Assembly: GCA_023259035.1 (NCBI GenBank)
Contig: JAHFRA010000006.1
Span: forward strand, 54,281-118,280
Source: Gallionella sp.
GTDB lineage: Bacteria; Pseudomonadota; Gammaproteobacteria; Burkholderiales; Gallionellaceae
Length of the DNA: 64,000 bases
Direction of reading: 5' to 3'
Both the position numbers and the translations under genes were made by a program. Below are positions 37,617-46,614 of the stretch, in pieces (the stretch's first letter is position 1; every line of letters begins with the position of its first letter). Below the pieces are notes generated by a model, which saw only the letters and a list, made by a program, of their open reading frames with translations, made no database searches and was not told the DNA's origin.

Positions 37617-39715
37617 GATGCCTCCGGAAACTGAATTGCGACGACTGCTCCATTAATACCCTTTGGCAAATCGATATCGCCATGATCTGGGAATACCAGC
37701 CTCCCATGGTTGACTCGCATAACCTCGCTGACGATGTATAGCCCCAATCCCATTCCACCATTCCGTCTGGTAAAGAACGGCGCCACCAAATCCTCAGGCG
37801 CATCATTACCAAAACCGGGGCCATTATCTGCCACAACAATAGCGGGGCCACCTTCGAGATCATTGGTGGTGCCGATATACAACAGTTTCTGCTTTGGATT
37901 TTTCATCTCCAGCCAGTGGATGCTGTTATCTACCAAGTTGGTGATTGAAGCAATAAGCATTTGCTTTGAACCCTTCATCTTGAAATCTGGGCACCCAGAA
38001 GCCATCCCGTTCAGCAGTGTAATGACATGCCGTTTGAGCCTCAGCTCGGTGCTAAAAATCGCTTCTTTAATCAAAATATCGGCGGATATTTTTGCTGTAC
38101 CAGGATTCTTCAGAAGATTTGTTACAGGACGCATGGCACGATAGAGACGATCCACAAGCTCTTTGATTCTGGTGGCATCCATCCCCTTTCTGGTCGCCTC
38201 ACGCAACTCATCAAGAATCTTCTCCGCGCCATGCAGCATTACTCCAATCGTCAAACCCGGCACAGCTGCATGGAGAAGTTGATCTCGATAAACCTCCATT
38301 TCTTTCTCCACCGCTTTCAACTTTGGTTCGATTTCAGCAAGCACTCCTTTGCGTTCCAATGCGTCTCGCAACTCCGTCAGCTTCGCAAACAATTTCTGAC
38401 CCGTACCCTTGCCGGTAGCCTCTCTAACCCGCTTTTGATCCTTGGTCTTTTCAGCTTCAACTTGAGTCAACACGCTGAGTACGGCACCCTGCAAATCAAC
38501 ATATGCTTGGTTTTCAATGAAGCCTTCTCGGTTAGATTTTTCCCTAAGATCGCCACTGGTGGTGGCATCCAAACGGAGGGTGCCAAGAATCAAATTGTTA
38601 CTCGTCTTTACTGCGGGGGTATTGACGCGTCGAATGTCCAAATTTAACCAGTCGTTACCTGGCTCACCGAAGTCATAAACCCGTATGCCATCCCGATAAA
38701 TTCTGATACCGCCGTTTTCATCAAGGTAATCCTTTAATCCCTTTATGTCGTCTGTTACCGCCCGGAGTACCGCAGGGTCTCTGTCGAAAAGCCAAAACTC
38801 AAACTCAACCTTACCGATCTTGTGCATGGACAAATCTATGGGAATGCTTTTCCTACCATCCTTACGCGCCAGTCCAACATCATTCAGCTTTTCCTTCCGC
38901 TGAGCTAGTTGCTTTTCTGTGCCGGGAGGTGGTGTAAACTTATACTCAAAGCTGGCTGCTCCGCCCTCAAATAAACCACGCACATGATAAAGCGCACACT
39001 GATATGCGCTTTCTGATGTGAACATCCCTTCCAACCATGCCTCGTTACCAGGTGCAGCAAGGGTTACCTCAAAATCAACGGGGCCTTTGAATGGTGAACA
39101 GAGGCTGTTCACTGCACGATGAAGGCGGCGCAATTCTCCACGAGTCCACGATTCCCTGAGTTTGCTGACCTCCAGTTTTGTGCCATGTTTATTACCTGGG
39201 AAAGTGGTTGGGACACGTCTCTCTAACTTCACAACGGCAGCATTCAAATTCTTGGCGCTTTCAAGCTTGTCCCAGTCAAACTTCATGACCAGCTCATCTC
39301 CACCTTTGACGCGCGTTATCAGTTGAATAAAATGACCAAGCTTGTGAATGGAAAGGCGCCCAAGCCCTTTTTCGCCGAGAGGAAAGCGATTAAATGGTAG
39401 GGCAGTTCGTGTGCCGTTTATTCGCTGCAATGCTTTATGATCCGTCGAAATCATCATCCAGACGTCTCGAAGAATGTCCTCGTCCATCCCTATGCCGTTA
39501 TCCTGAATGATGATGCGAGCAGTTGATGCGTCATCAGGATTTTCAAGTACAACTGAACATTTTGTTGCATTAGCATCGTAGGCATTCTTGACCAATTCAA
39601 ATACGGCCAAATTCGCATCCCGGATCAGCTGATCACCTAGTTGTGTGAGCAAGCGTGGCTTGATCTGAAATATCAGATCATCACCAGCCTCTTTCGAATT
39701 CGTCGATGTTGGCAT
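37613..39715 (-). CDS. Protein with two GHKL ATPase domains (MORC/Hsp90-like plus histidine-kinase-like)
   Basis: Predicted 700 aa. N-terminal GHKL domain: N-box AVFELVKNAYDANA (E40, N44), G1 DNGIGM (72-77) and FPLGEKGLGR (111-120). Middle: NREGFIENQAYVDL and a coiled coil at about 415-480. A DHp-like helix includes H495 (GVMLHGAEKILDEL). Second, C-terminal HATPase domain: NLVDNSIHW (593-601), DNGPGFG (630-636) and GGMGLGLYIV (654-663). Two complete GHKL domains in one chain are unusual. It follows the methyltransferase by 2 bp and overlaps the receiver gene. Whether it phosphorylates the receiver or works as a DNA-gated clamp is open. Confidence 0.82.
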   Translation of the reverse strand: MPTSTNSKEAGDDLIFQIKPRLLTQLGDQLIRDANLAVFELVKNAYDANATKCSVVLENPDDASTARIIIQDNGIGMDEDILRDVWMMISTDHKALQRINGTRTALPFNRFPLGEKGLGRLSIHKLGHFIQLITRVKGGDELVMKFDWDKLESAKNLNAAVVKLERRVPTTFPGNKHGTKLEVSKLRESWTRGELRRLHRAVNSLCSPFKGPVDFEVTLAAPGNEAWLEGMFTSESAYQCALYHVRGLFEGGAASFEYKFTPPPGTEKQLAQRKEKLNDVGLARKDGRKSIPIDLSMHKIGKVEFEFWLFDRDPAVLRAVTDDIKGLKDYLDENGGIRIYRDGIRVYDFGEPGNDWLNLDIRRVNTPAVKTSNNLILGTLRLDATTSGDLREKSNREGFIENQAYVDLQGAVLSVLTQVEAEKTKDQKRVREATGKGTGQKLFAKLTELRDALERKGVLAEIEPKLKAVEKEMEVYRDQLLHAAVPGLTIGVMLHGAEKILDELREATRKGMDATRIKELVDRLYRAMRPVTNLLKNPGTAKISADILIKEAIFSTELRLKRHVITLLNGMASGCPDFKMKGSKQMLIASITNLVDNSIHWLEMKNPKQKLLYIGTTNDLEGGPAIVVADNGPGFGNDAPEDLVAPFFTRRNGGMGLGLYIVSEVMRVNHGRLVFPDHGDIDLPKGINGAVVAIQFPEAS

Positions 39716-39717
39716 GG

Positions 39718-40689
39718 CTACGTACTCTTCAAATGTTCAATGACCGCTTTCATCACCGGCGGACAAACAGCGTTTCCTATCATCTTGATTCGTTCACGGC
39801 GTGTACCATGTTCGAAGCTCATACCATCCATTCCCATAGCCAGCTGAAGTTCAGGCACCTGTAACATACGCATCACATGGCCAAGTTTAGAAGGCTTAAC
39901 CAATGCAAAACGATCAATCGTGGTGATCGTACGTAGAGGCCTGGACAATGTCTGCCAACCACCAGCTTGATCAGAGCCGTAATAAACTAGAAGAAACGGT
40001 TTGTTTTCACCAACCACCTGTATGCCTCGCTCAGCGCGCGCCAATGTGGCAGCAGCTCGCCGCTCTGTTTTCAACGGTGTCCAACGATAAGCGCCATTGA
40101 GGTCAACGATGGAGCGAGCGTTTTTCTTCTTTCCAGAAGTTATTGGTGTAGGCTCTGGCATATTTTCCCGGTCACACAGAAGGAACAGACGGCGACGGCT
40201 TTGTGGTACACCAAAGTCAGCAGAGTTTAATATCTGCTCACTCAAGTTATATCCGAGAGATTCCAATTCGTTCTTGAATTCCTCATAGCGTGACCAGCGA
40301 CGCATGTTGACTACGTTTTCGATGACAATCCATCGTGGTTTCAATTTGTTTGCAAACCGGATTACTTGAAATGCGGTGTCCTTGCTTTCCTCACACCGTG
40401 GTTTGTTTCCTTTGGCAGGGCTGTGGTTGGTGCATTCAGGTGAAGCGAGGATCAAATCTATTTTTCCGATTTCCTTGGCTATTTTTCCCACATTCACTTC
40501 TTCAAGCCGACCATGGTAGAAGCGCGTATTCGGAAAGTTTGTCTTATGACTCAAGCCTGCCAACTCCCAAAGATCAAAGGCGGCAACCACTTCGATACCC
40601 GCCTGTAGCGCGCCCCAACTGCTGCCACCCATGCCGGCAAAGAGATCAATTGCACGAATTTTCGTTGATGATTTTAAAGCTTTACTCAC
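39718..40689 (-). CDS. DNA (cytosine-5) methyltransferase
   Basis: Predicted 323 aa, GTG start with AGGGAG seven bases upstream. Motif I DLFAGMGGSSWG (15-26) binds SAM. Motif IV is SPECTNHS with catalytic Cys85, a variant of the more common PPCQ form. Motif VI ENV (123-125), motif VIII PQSRRRLFLL (161-170) and motif X GNAVCPPVMKAV are intact. The target recognition region is short. First gene of the five-gene operon, only 36 bp after the fadB-like stop, so readthrough is possible. Target sequence unknown. Confidence 0.94.
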   Translation of the reverse strand: MSKALKSSTKIRAIDLFAGMGGSSWGALQAGIEVVAAFDLWELAGLSHKTNFPNTRFYHGRLEEVNVGKIAKEIGKIDLILASPECTNHSPAKGNKPRCEESKDTAFQVIRFANKLKPRWIVIENVVNMRRWSRYEEFKNELESLGYNLSEQILNSADFGVPQSRRRLFLLCDRENMPEPTPITSGKKKNARSIVDLNGAYRWTPLKTERRAAATLARAERGIQVVGENKPFLLVYYGSDQAGGWQTLSRPLRTITTIDRFALVKPSKLGHVMRMLQVPELQLAMGMDGMSFEHGTRRERIKMIGNAVCPPVMKAVIEHLKST

Positions 40690-40725
40690 AACAACTCCCT
40701 ATGAATACAGCAAATATTCTACAGC

Positions 40726-43248
40726 CTAATTACGCAACGGCTTCCCATTCTTCAACATATACTCCACGCGATCCCGCGTCTTCTGCGTCGCCAGCAATTC
40801 CATGAAGTGATGCCGCTCCAAATCAAGCAGCCATCGCTCGTCCACCATGCTGCCCGCTTCCACGTCGCCGCCGCACATGGTTTCGGCGATGCGGCAACCG
40901 ATGTTGTAGTCGTGTTCGGAGATGAAACCGCCTTCGAGCATGTTGATCATTGCGGCCTTCAGCGTGGCGATACCGGGGCGTCCGGCGACGGGTATCTGGC
41001 GCGGCTGTAGTGGTGGCCGGTAGGCGGTAGCGGTGAGCGCGCGTGCTTCTTCCTTGGCGACATGCAGCAACTCGTACTGGTTCAGCACGATGCGGTCCGA
41101 GGGTTTGAGGTAGCCCATGTCGCGCGCGAGTTCGGCGCTCTTGGCGACTTCGCCCATGGCAATTTGCTGGAAGTAGCGGCGCAGGTGCGGGAAAATGTCG
41201 CCGCCTCTGGCTTCATTCGCCGCGCGCAGCGCCATTTCCTTGCAGCCGCCGCCTGCGGGCAAGACGCCGACACCAACTTCGACCAGGCCGATGTAGGTTT
41301 CCAAGCTGGCAACGATGCGCGTGCAGTGGATCGAGAATTCGCAGCCGCCGCCGAGCGCGAGGCCGTACACTGCGGCGATGGTGGGTACCTGCGCGTATCT
41401 GAGGCGCTGCGAGACTTGCTGGAATTTGGCGACCACTTCTTCGACGCGCGGCACGTTGCCGGTTGCGGCGTTGAGCACTTCGCCCAAGCCACCGCCGCCA
41501 GCGACGGTGTATTTGACGCGCTGCGCCGCACCCTTGAGTTTGTCGAATAATCCTGCAGGGGGCGCATCGGCTGCTTCCTGCACGCCCTGCATCAGTTGCA
41601 GCAGGTGCGCCCCGGCGGAGAATGGCGCTTCGGTTTGCCAGAGGATGAGTGCGCGGGAATGTTCCTCGGCCTCACTTACAGCACGCAGAATGCCGTCCAG
41701 CACTTCGTTGCTGATGGCGTGCATCTTGGTCTTGAAGCTGAGAATGGCGATGTCGTCGCCGCTGTGCCACATGCGCACGTCGGCGGTTTCGAAGATGGTT
41801 TCGCCGTATTGCACGGATTCGCCGAGCAGGCGGTCGGGGAAGAGCTGGCGACGGTAGACAGCGAGCGTGGAGCGAGGTTGATACTGTGACTCCCTCCCCC
41901 TCCGCTGCGCTCCTCCCTCTCCCGCAAGCGGGAGAGGGGAGAATGAGCCCTGCGGTGTATGCACGCCGGTGCGGTTTGGGTCAGCAGCCCAAGCGGGCAG
42001 CGGGGCACTGGCCATCGCCTTGCCTGCCGCAATATCGGCAGCAATCCAGCCCGCCACTTGCTGCCAGCCTGCCGCCTGCCAGATTTCGAACGGGCCTCTG
42101 TCCCAGCCGAAGCCCCAGCGCACCGCCAAGTCAAGGTCGCGCGCATTGTCGGCGATGTGTTCCAGTTGCAGCGCGCAGTAGTGAAATACGTCGCGGAATG
42201 TCGCCCATAAAAATTGCGCCTGCGGATGCGGGTTACCGCGCAGCCCGGCAAGCTTCTTCGCCCAGTCGCGCTCGCGCAGGATGTCCTTCACGCCATTGTC
42301 CACCTCGGCATCGGACAGGCGATACTCCCTGGTGTGCAAGTCGAGCACATGAATTTCCTTGCCGATTTTCTGGTAGATGCCGCGCTTGCTCTTCTGCCCC
42401 AGCGAACCCTGCTCCACCAGATAGTGAAACCAGCCCGGCAGTTCGAAATGCTTGTGCCACGGGTCTTCCGTCAGGTTTTCGCGCATGGTGTTGACCACGT
42501 GCGCGAACACGTCGAGGCCGACCACGTCCAGCGTGCGGAAGGTGGCGCTCTTGGGGCGGCCGAGATAGCGCCCGGTCAGCGCATCCACGGTATCGAAGCC
42601 GAGATTGTATGCGGCCGCGTGGTGCTTGGTCGCCAGCATCGAAAACACGCCGATGCGGTTGGCGACAAAGTTGGGCGTGTCCTTGGCGCGCACCACGCCT
42701 TTGCCCAGCGCGGAGACGAGAAATTCTTCAAGATGATCGAGCAGCGATACTTCGGTGCCGGTGCAGGCAATCAGCTCGACCAGTTGCATGTAGCGCGGCG
42801 GATTGAAGAAATGGATGCCGCAGAAGCGGTGGCGCAAGTTTTCCGGAAAGGCTTCGGCGAGCTTGTTGATCGACAGGCCGGAGGTGTTGCTGGCGAAGAT
42901 GCTGTGTTCGCCAAGGTACGGCGCAACCTTGTGGTAGAGATCGGATTTCCAGTCCATGCGCTCGGCAATCGCCTCGATCACCAGGTCGCATTCGCGCAAT
43001 TTTTCCAGGTGCTGTTCGTAGTTGGCGGGCTGGATGCAGGTGAGTTTGGCGGGGCTGGACAATGGGCTGGGTTCAAGCTTTTTCAAACCTTCCAGCGCGC
43101 GGTTCACATTGCCGTTGGGGTCGCCTTCTTTCGCGGGCAACTCGAACAGCAGCGTTTCGACATTGGCATTGACCAGATGCGCCGCGATCTGCGCGCCCAT
43201 CACCCCCGCACCCAGCACTGCAACCTTGCGTATATAAAAGCCGCCCAT
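40726..43248 (-). CDS. fadB: 3-hydroxyacyl-CoA dehydrogenase / enoyl-CoA hydratase (HAD-ECH order)
   Basis: Predicted 840 aa. The N-terminal dehydrogenase has NAD motif GAGVMGAQIAAHL and catalytic His in GIHFFNPPRYMQL. The crotonase-fold hydratase is C-terminal (about 500-740), with the oxyanion loop YGLALGGGCEF and GLVEVGVGVLPAGGG. This order is the reverse of E. coli FadB. Between the domains, around residues 435-460, lies SPLPLAGEGGAQRRGRES, encoded by an in-frame palindromic repeat. Central beta-oxidation enzyme; partner thiolase at 32.4-33.6 kb. Confidence 0.93.
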   Translation of the reverse strand: MGGFYIRKVAVLGAGVMGAQIAAHLVNANVETLLFELPAKEGDPNGNVNRALEGLKKLEPSPLSSPAKLTCIQPANYEQHLEKLRECDLVIEAIAERMDWKSDLYHKVAPYLGEHSIFASNTSGLSINKLAEAFPENLRHRFCGIHFFNPPRYMQLVELIACTGTEVSLLDHLEEFLVSALGKGVVRAKDTPNFVANRIGVFSMLATKHHAAAYNLGFDTVDALTGRYLGRPKSATFRTLDVVGLDVFAHVVNTMRENLTEDPWHKHFELPGWFHYLVEQGSLGQKSKRGIYQKIGKEIHVLDLHTREYRLSDAEVDNGVKDILRERDWAKKLAGLRGNPHPQAQFLWATFRDVFHYCALQLEHIADNARDLDLAVRWGFGWDRGPFEIWQAAGWQQVAGWIAADIAAGKAMASAPLPAWAADPNRTGVHTPQGSFSPLPLAGEGGAQRRGRESQYQPRSTLAVYRRQLFPDRLLGESVQYGETIFETADVRMWHSGDDIAILSFKTKMHAISNEVLDGILRAVSEAEEHSRALILWQTEAPFSAGAHLLQLMQGVQEAADAPPAGLFDKLKGAAQRVKYTVAGGGGLGEVLNAATGNVPRVEEVVAKFQQVSQRLRYAQVPTIAAVYGLALGGGCEFSIHCTRIVASLETYIGLVEVGVGVLPAGGGCKEMALRAANEARGGDIFPHLRRYFQQIAMGEVAKSAELARDMGYLKPSDRIVLNQYELLHVAKEEARALTATAYRPPLQPRQIPVAGRPGIATLKAAMINMLEGGFISEHDYNIGCRIAETMCGGDVEAGSMVDERWLLDLERHHFMELLATQKTRDRVEYMLKNGKPLRN
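41886..41945. repeat. Palindromic repeat inserted in frame in the fadB-like gene
   Basis: Sequence of the 'CCCTCTCCCGC...GCGGGAGAGGG' type that is normally intergenic. The core CCTCTCCCGC-AA-GCGGGAGAGG at 41916-41937 is a perfect hairpin. It adds roughly 20 residues in the linker between dehydrogenase and hydratase domains while keeping the frame. Confidence 0.75.
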
Positions 43249-43385
43249 CTGAACCTCCTTGTCTGGTTACTCTATCATTCGGGTGTTTCTTCTTGCGCAT
43301 AACAAATTTCATAATTCTGTTGCCGGCCGGTGAATGCCGAAGCCTTGCGCATAATCCTATGGTTTACAGGCGTTGCCGGATGTCG

Positions 43386-43472
43386 TTATTCATCCACGAA
43401 TTCCGCGATGATCTGCATCCCCATGGATAGCCCGATCTTGTTGACCGCCTCCACTAATGCTTTTCTTGTGGG
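43386..43472 (-). pseudogene. EAL-domain C-terminal fragment
   Basis: About 28 codons ending in a stop read TRKALVEAVNKIGLSMGMQ then IIAEFVDE, matching the last conserved EAL phosphodiesterase motif (VEAIN.IGH.MGM.TIAEFVE in family form). The rest of the domain is missing. It lies in the 270-bp gap between fadL and the fadB-like gene and is a decay product. Confidence 0.65.
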
Positions 43473-43520
43473 TGAACTCCACCGCTAAGCAAAAGGCATC
43501 CTTCCAATAACTGCTATACA

Positions 43521-44819
43521 TCAGAAGCCATAAGTATATTGCACGCCCAGAATATCCGCCTTGCAGTCATAACTTCCCGCGAGTTGCGCGTACAACGCGG
43601 TTGAGGCCACATTCACGCCCCCCTTGTTTTTATAGACGGTGGAGTTTTTTACGAACAAGTGCGCATAGCCAAAGTCCAGCACACTTCCCTTGCCCGTTTT
43701 ATATTGGCCTCCCAGCGACAGCCAGGTGCGGTCGGCATCCGGAATGCGCGCGGTGCGGAAAGCATCGGACACGGGCGACTGGTCGTATGCCAGACCGGCA
43801 CGCGCCGTCCATTGCTCGTTGTAATGATAGTTTGCCCCTGCCGCCACGCGCCAAGTGTCACTCCAGTTTTCCGGAGTAAGCGCAACCGTCGCGCCCGCAG
43901 AGGCTTGAATGACCAGCAACTCCTTGAAACTGCTCCAGCCGGTACGAGCCAGATCCGCCATCACATCCCACTTGCCATCCAATGGTTTGAAATAGCCGAG
44001 GGATAAGGTATCGGGGGGGTTCATGCCGACAGTAATGGGGACAGAAACATTTGTTCCCGCGACCGGCAGCGCGGACGATACATAGACCGTGCCCGCTAAA
44101 TTAAACTGGATTGCCGACCGGTAGGACACACCGATACGCGCATTATCGGCCAGCCACATCAACCCTCCGATGTTGTATCCCCAGGCATTGTCGCTCCCGC
44201 TCAAGGTGTTGGTTCCATCAATCGGCCCAAGTATCCTGACATTGGTCAAGGTCGCCTTGAAGCGCTGATAATCGAGCCCCGCACCGATGGAAAACGCATC
44301 GTTCAGTTGATAGGATAACGAAGGATTCACATTGATCGTTTCGATGCTCGACTTGAGCGCCTGGTAACGACCGATCCAGTCGGCCCGATATTCTGTCGAC
44401 GAGCCGAATGGTGTGTTTATGCCGATGCCGATATGCAGTTTTGGAGTTATTTCCGCCGCAAAATAGCCATTCGGCACCCCAACCCATTTCCTGCCGTTAT
44501 CGGGTACGGTTCCCAAGGCGCGTCCCGCCGCCGCAACAGACGCGATATCAGAAAACTGCGACGCGACTCCAATCAGATACCCTGCGACCGCGAGCTGCTT
44601 TCCATGCAAATGCGCCATCCCGGCAGGATTGAAGAAAATGGTGGAGGCGTCTTCCGCACTGGCGGTCGCGCCCGCATAAGCGCTCCCCAGCCCGCTGCCG
44701 CTCTGTTCGAGCAGCGCAAAGCCTGATGCGGAGACAGCGCCGGACCATGCCGCCATTGACACCATAACGAAAAACGCAGACACGGCGGAATACGCTATTG
44801 CGACCCGTTTGAAAGGCAT
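43521..44819 (-). CDS. fadL: FadL-family outer membrane fatty acid / hydrophobic compound transporter
   Basis: Predicted 432 aa from MPFKRVAIAYSAVSAFF; earlier in-frame starts exist. A signal peptide (about 1-32, cleavage near AVSASG) is followed by the FadL N-terminal hatch motif SGFALLEQSGSGLGSAYAG and DASTIFFNPAGMAHL. Beta-strand-rich sequence ends in aromatic YTYGF, as in outer membrane barrels. It imports long-chain fatty acids or similar molecules, fitting the beta-oxidation genes around it. Confidence 0.93.
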   Translation of the reverse strand: MPFKRVAIAYSAVSAFFVMVSMAAWSGAVSASGFALLEQSGSGLGSAYAGATASAEDASTIFFNPAGMAHLHGKQLAVAGYLIGVASQFSDIASVAAAGRALGTVPDNGRKWVGVPNGYFAAEITPKLHIGIGINTPFGSSTEYRADWIGRYQALKSSIETINVNPSLSYQLNDAFSIGAGLDYQRFKATLTNVRILGPIDGTNTLSGSDNAWGYNIGGLMWLADNARIGVSYRSAIQFNLAGTVYVSSALPVAGTNVSVPITVGMNPPDTLSLGYFKPLDGKWDVMADLARTGWSSFKELLVIQASAGATVALTPENWSDTWRVAAGANYHYNEQWTARAGLAYDQSPVSDAFRTARIPDADRTWLSLGGQYKTGKGSVLDFGYAHLFVKNSTVYKNKGGVNVASTALYAQLAGSYDCKADILGVQYTYGF

Positions 44820-44926
44820 GATGTTATCTCTCATCTCATTCCATTTCTCCATCAATAGTGCAATATCGTAGGGTACATTCCATGCACCATTGCCCTTGGT
44901 GCATACATGGCTATTGCTGCTTTCGC

Positions 44927-46123
44927 TCAAGCTGCCGAGGCGTTCCAGCAGCCGATCGGCAGCGTAACTGCGCGATTGCGCCCGCCTTGCTTGGCCTGAT
45001 AGAGCGCCGCATCCGCATCGTCAAGCAGCCTGTGAAACCCCAGGTCGCAACTGGGGCAGGATGCCAGGCAGAGAGTCGCACCGATGCTGATGGTGACAGA
45101 AATGCCCTTGCGCTCTGTCGCCAGCAATGTATTTTCCACGGTATTGCGCAGCGTTTCGGCCACCGCCATCGCGCCGGCCTCATCGGTGGCGGGAAGAAGA
45201 ACGCAGAACTCCTCACCGCCGTAGCGCCCCAGCGTATCCTGCTTGCGCAGCCGCGAATCGAGAAGGCGCGCCACGTCGACGAGCACATCATCCCCGGTCG
45301 GATGCCCGAATTCGTCGTTGATACGTTTGAAATAATCGATGTCTATCATGAGCAGCGCGAGGGATGTCTTGTTGCGTTGGGCGATGGCGAATTCTTTCTC
45401 GGCGCGCTCCATGAAGGCGCGGCGGTTGAACACTCCGGTCAGCGAATCGATCATCGCGAGCGAGCGGATCGCGCGGTCGGCGCGCTCTTTGACCATCAGG
45501 ATGAACCCCATCGAACCCAGTATGCTCAGCTCGATGATGCCGACGAAAATCGCCAATTGCGCGGGATTAGGCGCAACGGATGACTGCGCGGTGGCGAATT
45601 CAAAAATACCGAAAAACGCGACGATCGCGCGCAACGCAACCAGCGGCAGGATGGCTGCCGTGGCGCCGAACAGCAGCCACCAGGCACGCCCCGCGCGGGA
45701 TTCCGTGTCGGCACGCAAGGCTTGCACGATCATCAGCAACTGCGCTCCATAGATCAGGCTGCCATAAATCAGCCGCCCCCGAAAATCCTCATACGGCAAC
45801 GCGGCGAAAACCAGAAAAGCCAGCACGACGGGAAACAGGCATTGCCAGCGCGGCCAGCCAAGGTCGCGGTATTCATGAATTGCGGCAAGTTTCATGGCCA
45901 GCGCGGAAGCCAGCACAATACCGAAGAGTACGATGGAAAAAACATCTGGAATCGTACCGCGAGCCGCCGCCAGCGACCATGCGGCAGACTCCAGCGCCAT
46001 TGCGCCCGCCCATTTTTTCAGGCTGTCATGCTCGCGCCCCCATGACACGACAGCCAGGCTCAACGCCATCATGGCGCTGATCAGCACGAGAGAAAGCAAC
46101 AGGGTGCGATTATCTAAAAGCAT
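44927..46123 (-). CDS. Membrane diguanylate cyclase (GGDEF)
   Basis: Predicted 398 aa from ATG of MLLDNRTLLLSLV; a TTG 20 codons upstream is the alternative. Six or seven hydrophobic helices (about 1-215) precede a GGDEF domain with active-site GGEEF and an inhibitory RxxD site (RKQD) five residues before it. Both sites are intact, so it should make cyclic di-GMP under product feedback. Its membrane sensor resembles no ligand domain that I can name. Located between fadL and the thioesterase. Confidence 0.9.
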   Translation of the reverse strand: MLLDNRTLLLSLVLISAMMALSLAVVSWGREHDSLKKWAGAMALESAAWSLAAARGTIPDVFSIVLFGIVLASALAMKLAAIHEYRDLGWPRWQCLFPVVLAFLVFAALPYEDFRGRLIYGSLIYGAQLLMIVQALRADTESRAGRAWWLLFGATAAILPLVALRAIVAFFGIFEFATAQSSVAPNPAQLAIFVGIIELSILGSMGFILMVKERADRAIRSLAMIDSLTGVFNRRAFMERAEKEFAIAQRNKTSLALLMIDIDYFKRINDEFGHPTGDDVLVDVARLLDSRLRKQDTLGRYGGEEFCVLLPATDEAGAMAVAETLRNTVENTLLATERKGISVTISIGATLCLASCPSCDLGFHRLLDDADAALYQAKQGGRNRAVTLPIGCWNASAA

Positions 46124-46208
46124 TTCGATATGGATTCCGGCTCGCATTTCGGGAATGGCGGCGGTTGCCGTTAATTCCGCCAATCACCACAGGCTGCGAA
46201 CCATCCTC

Positions 46209-46613
46209 TTAATCCGCCGGCGGCACTACTCTTGGCTTGCGGTCATCGCTCACCGCGACGTAGGTCAGCGTCGCCTCGGTCACCTTGACGCAGGTCGGCT
46301 TGGCCGGATCGCGCTGCGAATAAACCGCTACATCAACCGTGATCGAGGTGCGCCCGACCTTCACGATTTCGGCATATAAACTTACCACATCGCCCACCAG
46401 CACAGGCTGCTTGAACACGAAGGAGTTTACTGCCACCGTGGCCACCCGTCCCTTGGCGCGGTGCAGCGCGGGGATGCTACCCGCGATATCCACTTGTCCC
46501 ATCAACCAGCCGCCGAATATATCCCCGACATAATTGGCATCCGACGGCATCGCCACCACGCGCAGAGTGGGCTGACGCTGCGGCAATACATCCAAAGCTT
46601 CCTGGCTATCCAT
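46209..46613 (-). CDS. Acyl-CoA thioesterase, YciA-like hotdog fold
   Basis: Predicted 134 aa from MDSQEALDVLPQRQP, chosen for GAGGGG about 9 bases upstream. Hotdog-fold features: MPSDANYVGDIFGGWLM with the catalytic Asp region, and a helix HRAKGRVATVAVNSF. It hydrolyses acyl-CoA to free acid and CoA. It starts next to the stop of the acyl-CoA ligase, so the two are coupled. Confidence 0.9.
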   Translation of the reverse strand: MDSQEALDVLPQRQPTLRVVAMPSDANYVGDIFGGWLMGQVDIAGSIPALHRAKGRVATVAVNSFVFKQPVLVGDVVSLYAEIVKVGRTSITVDVAVYSQRDPAKPTCVKVTEATLTYVAVSDDRKPRVVPPAD

Positions 46614-46614
46614 T

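Noticed and set aside
37613..39715. Plain two-component sensor kinase
   Set aside because: The extra N-terminal GHKL ATPase, lack of a membrane or sensor domain, and methyltransferase/Vsr neighbours do not fit an ordinary sensor.
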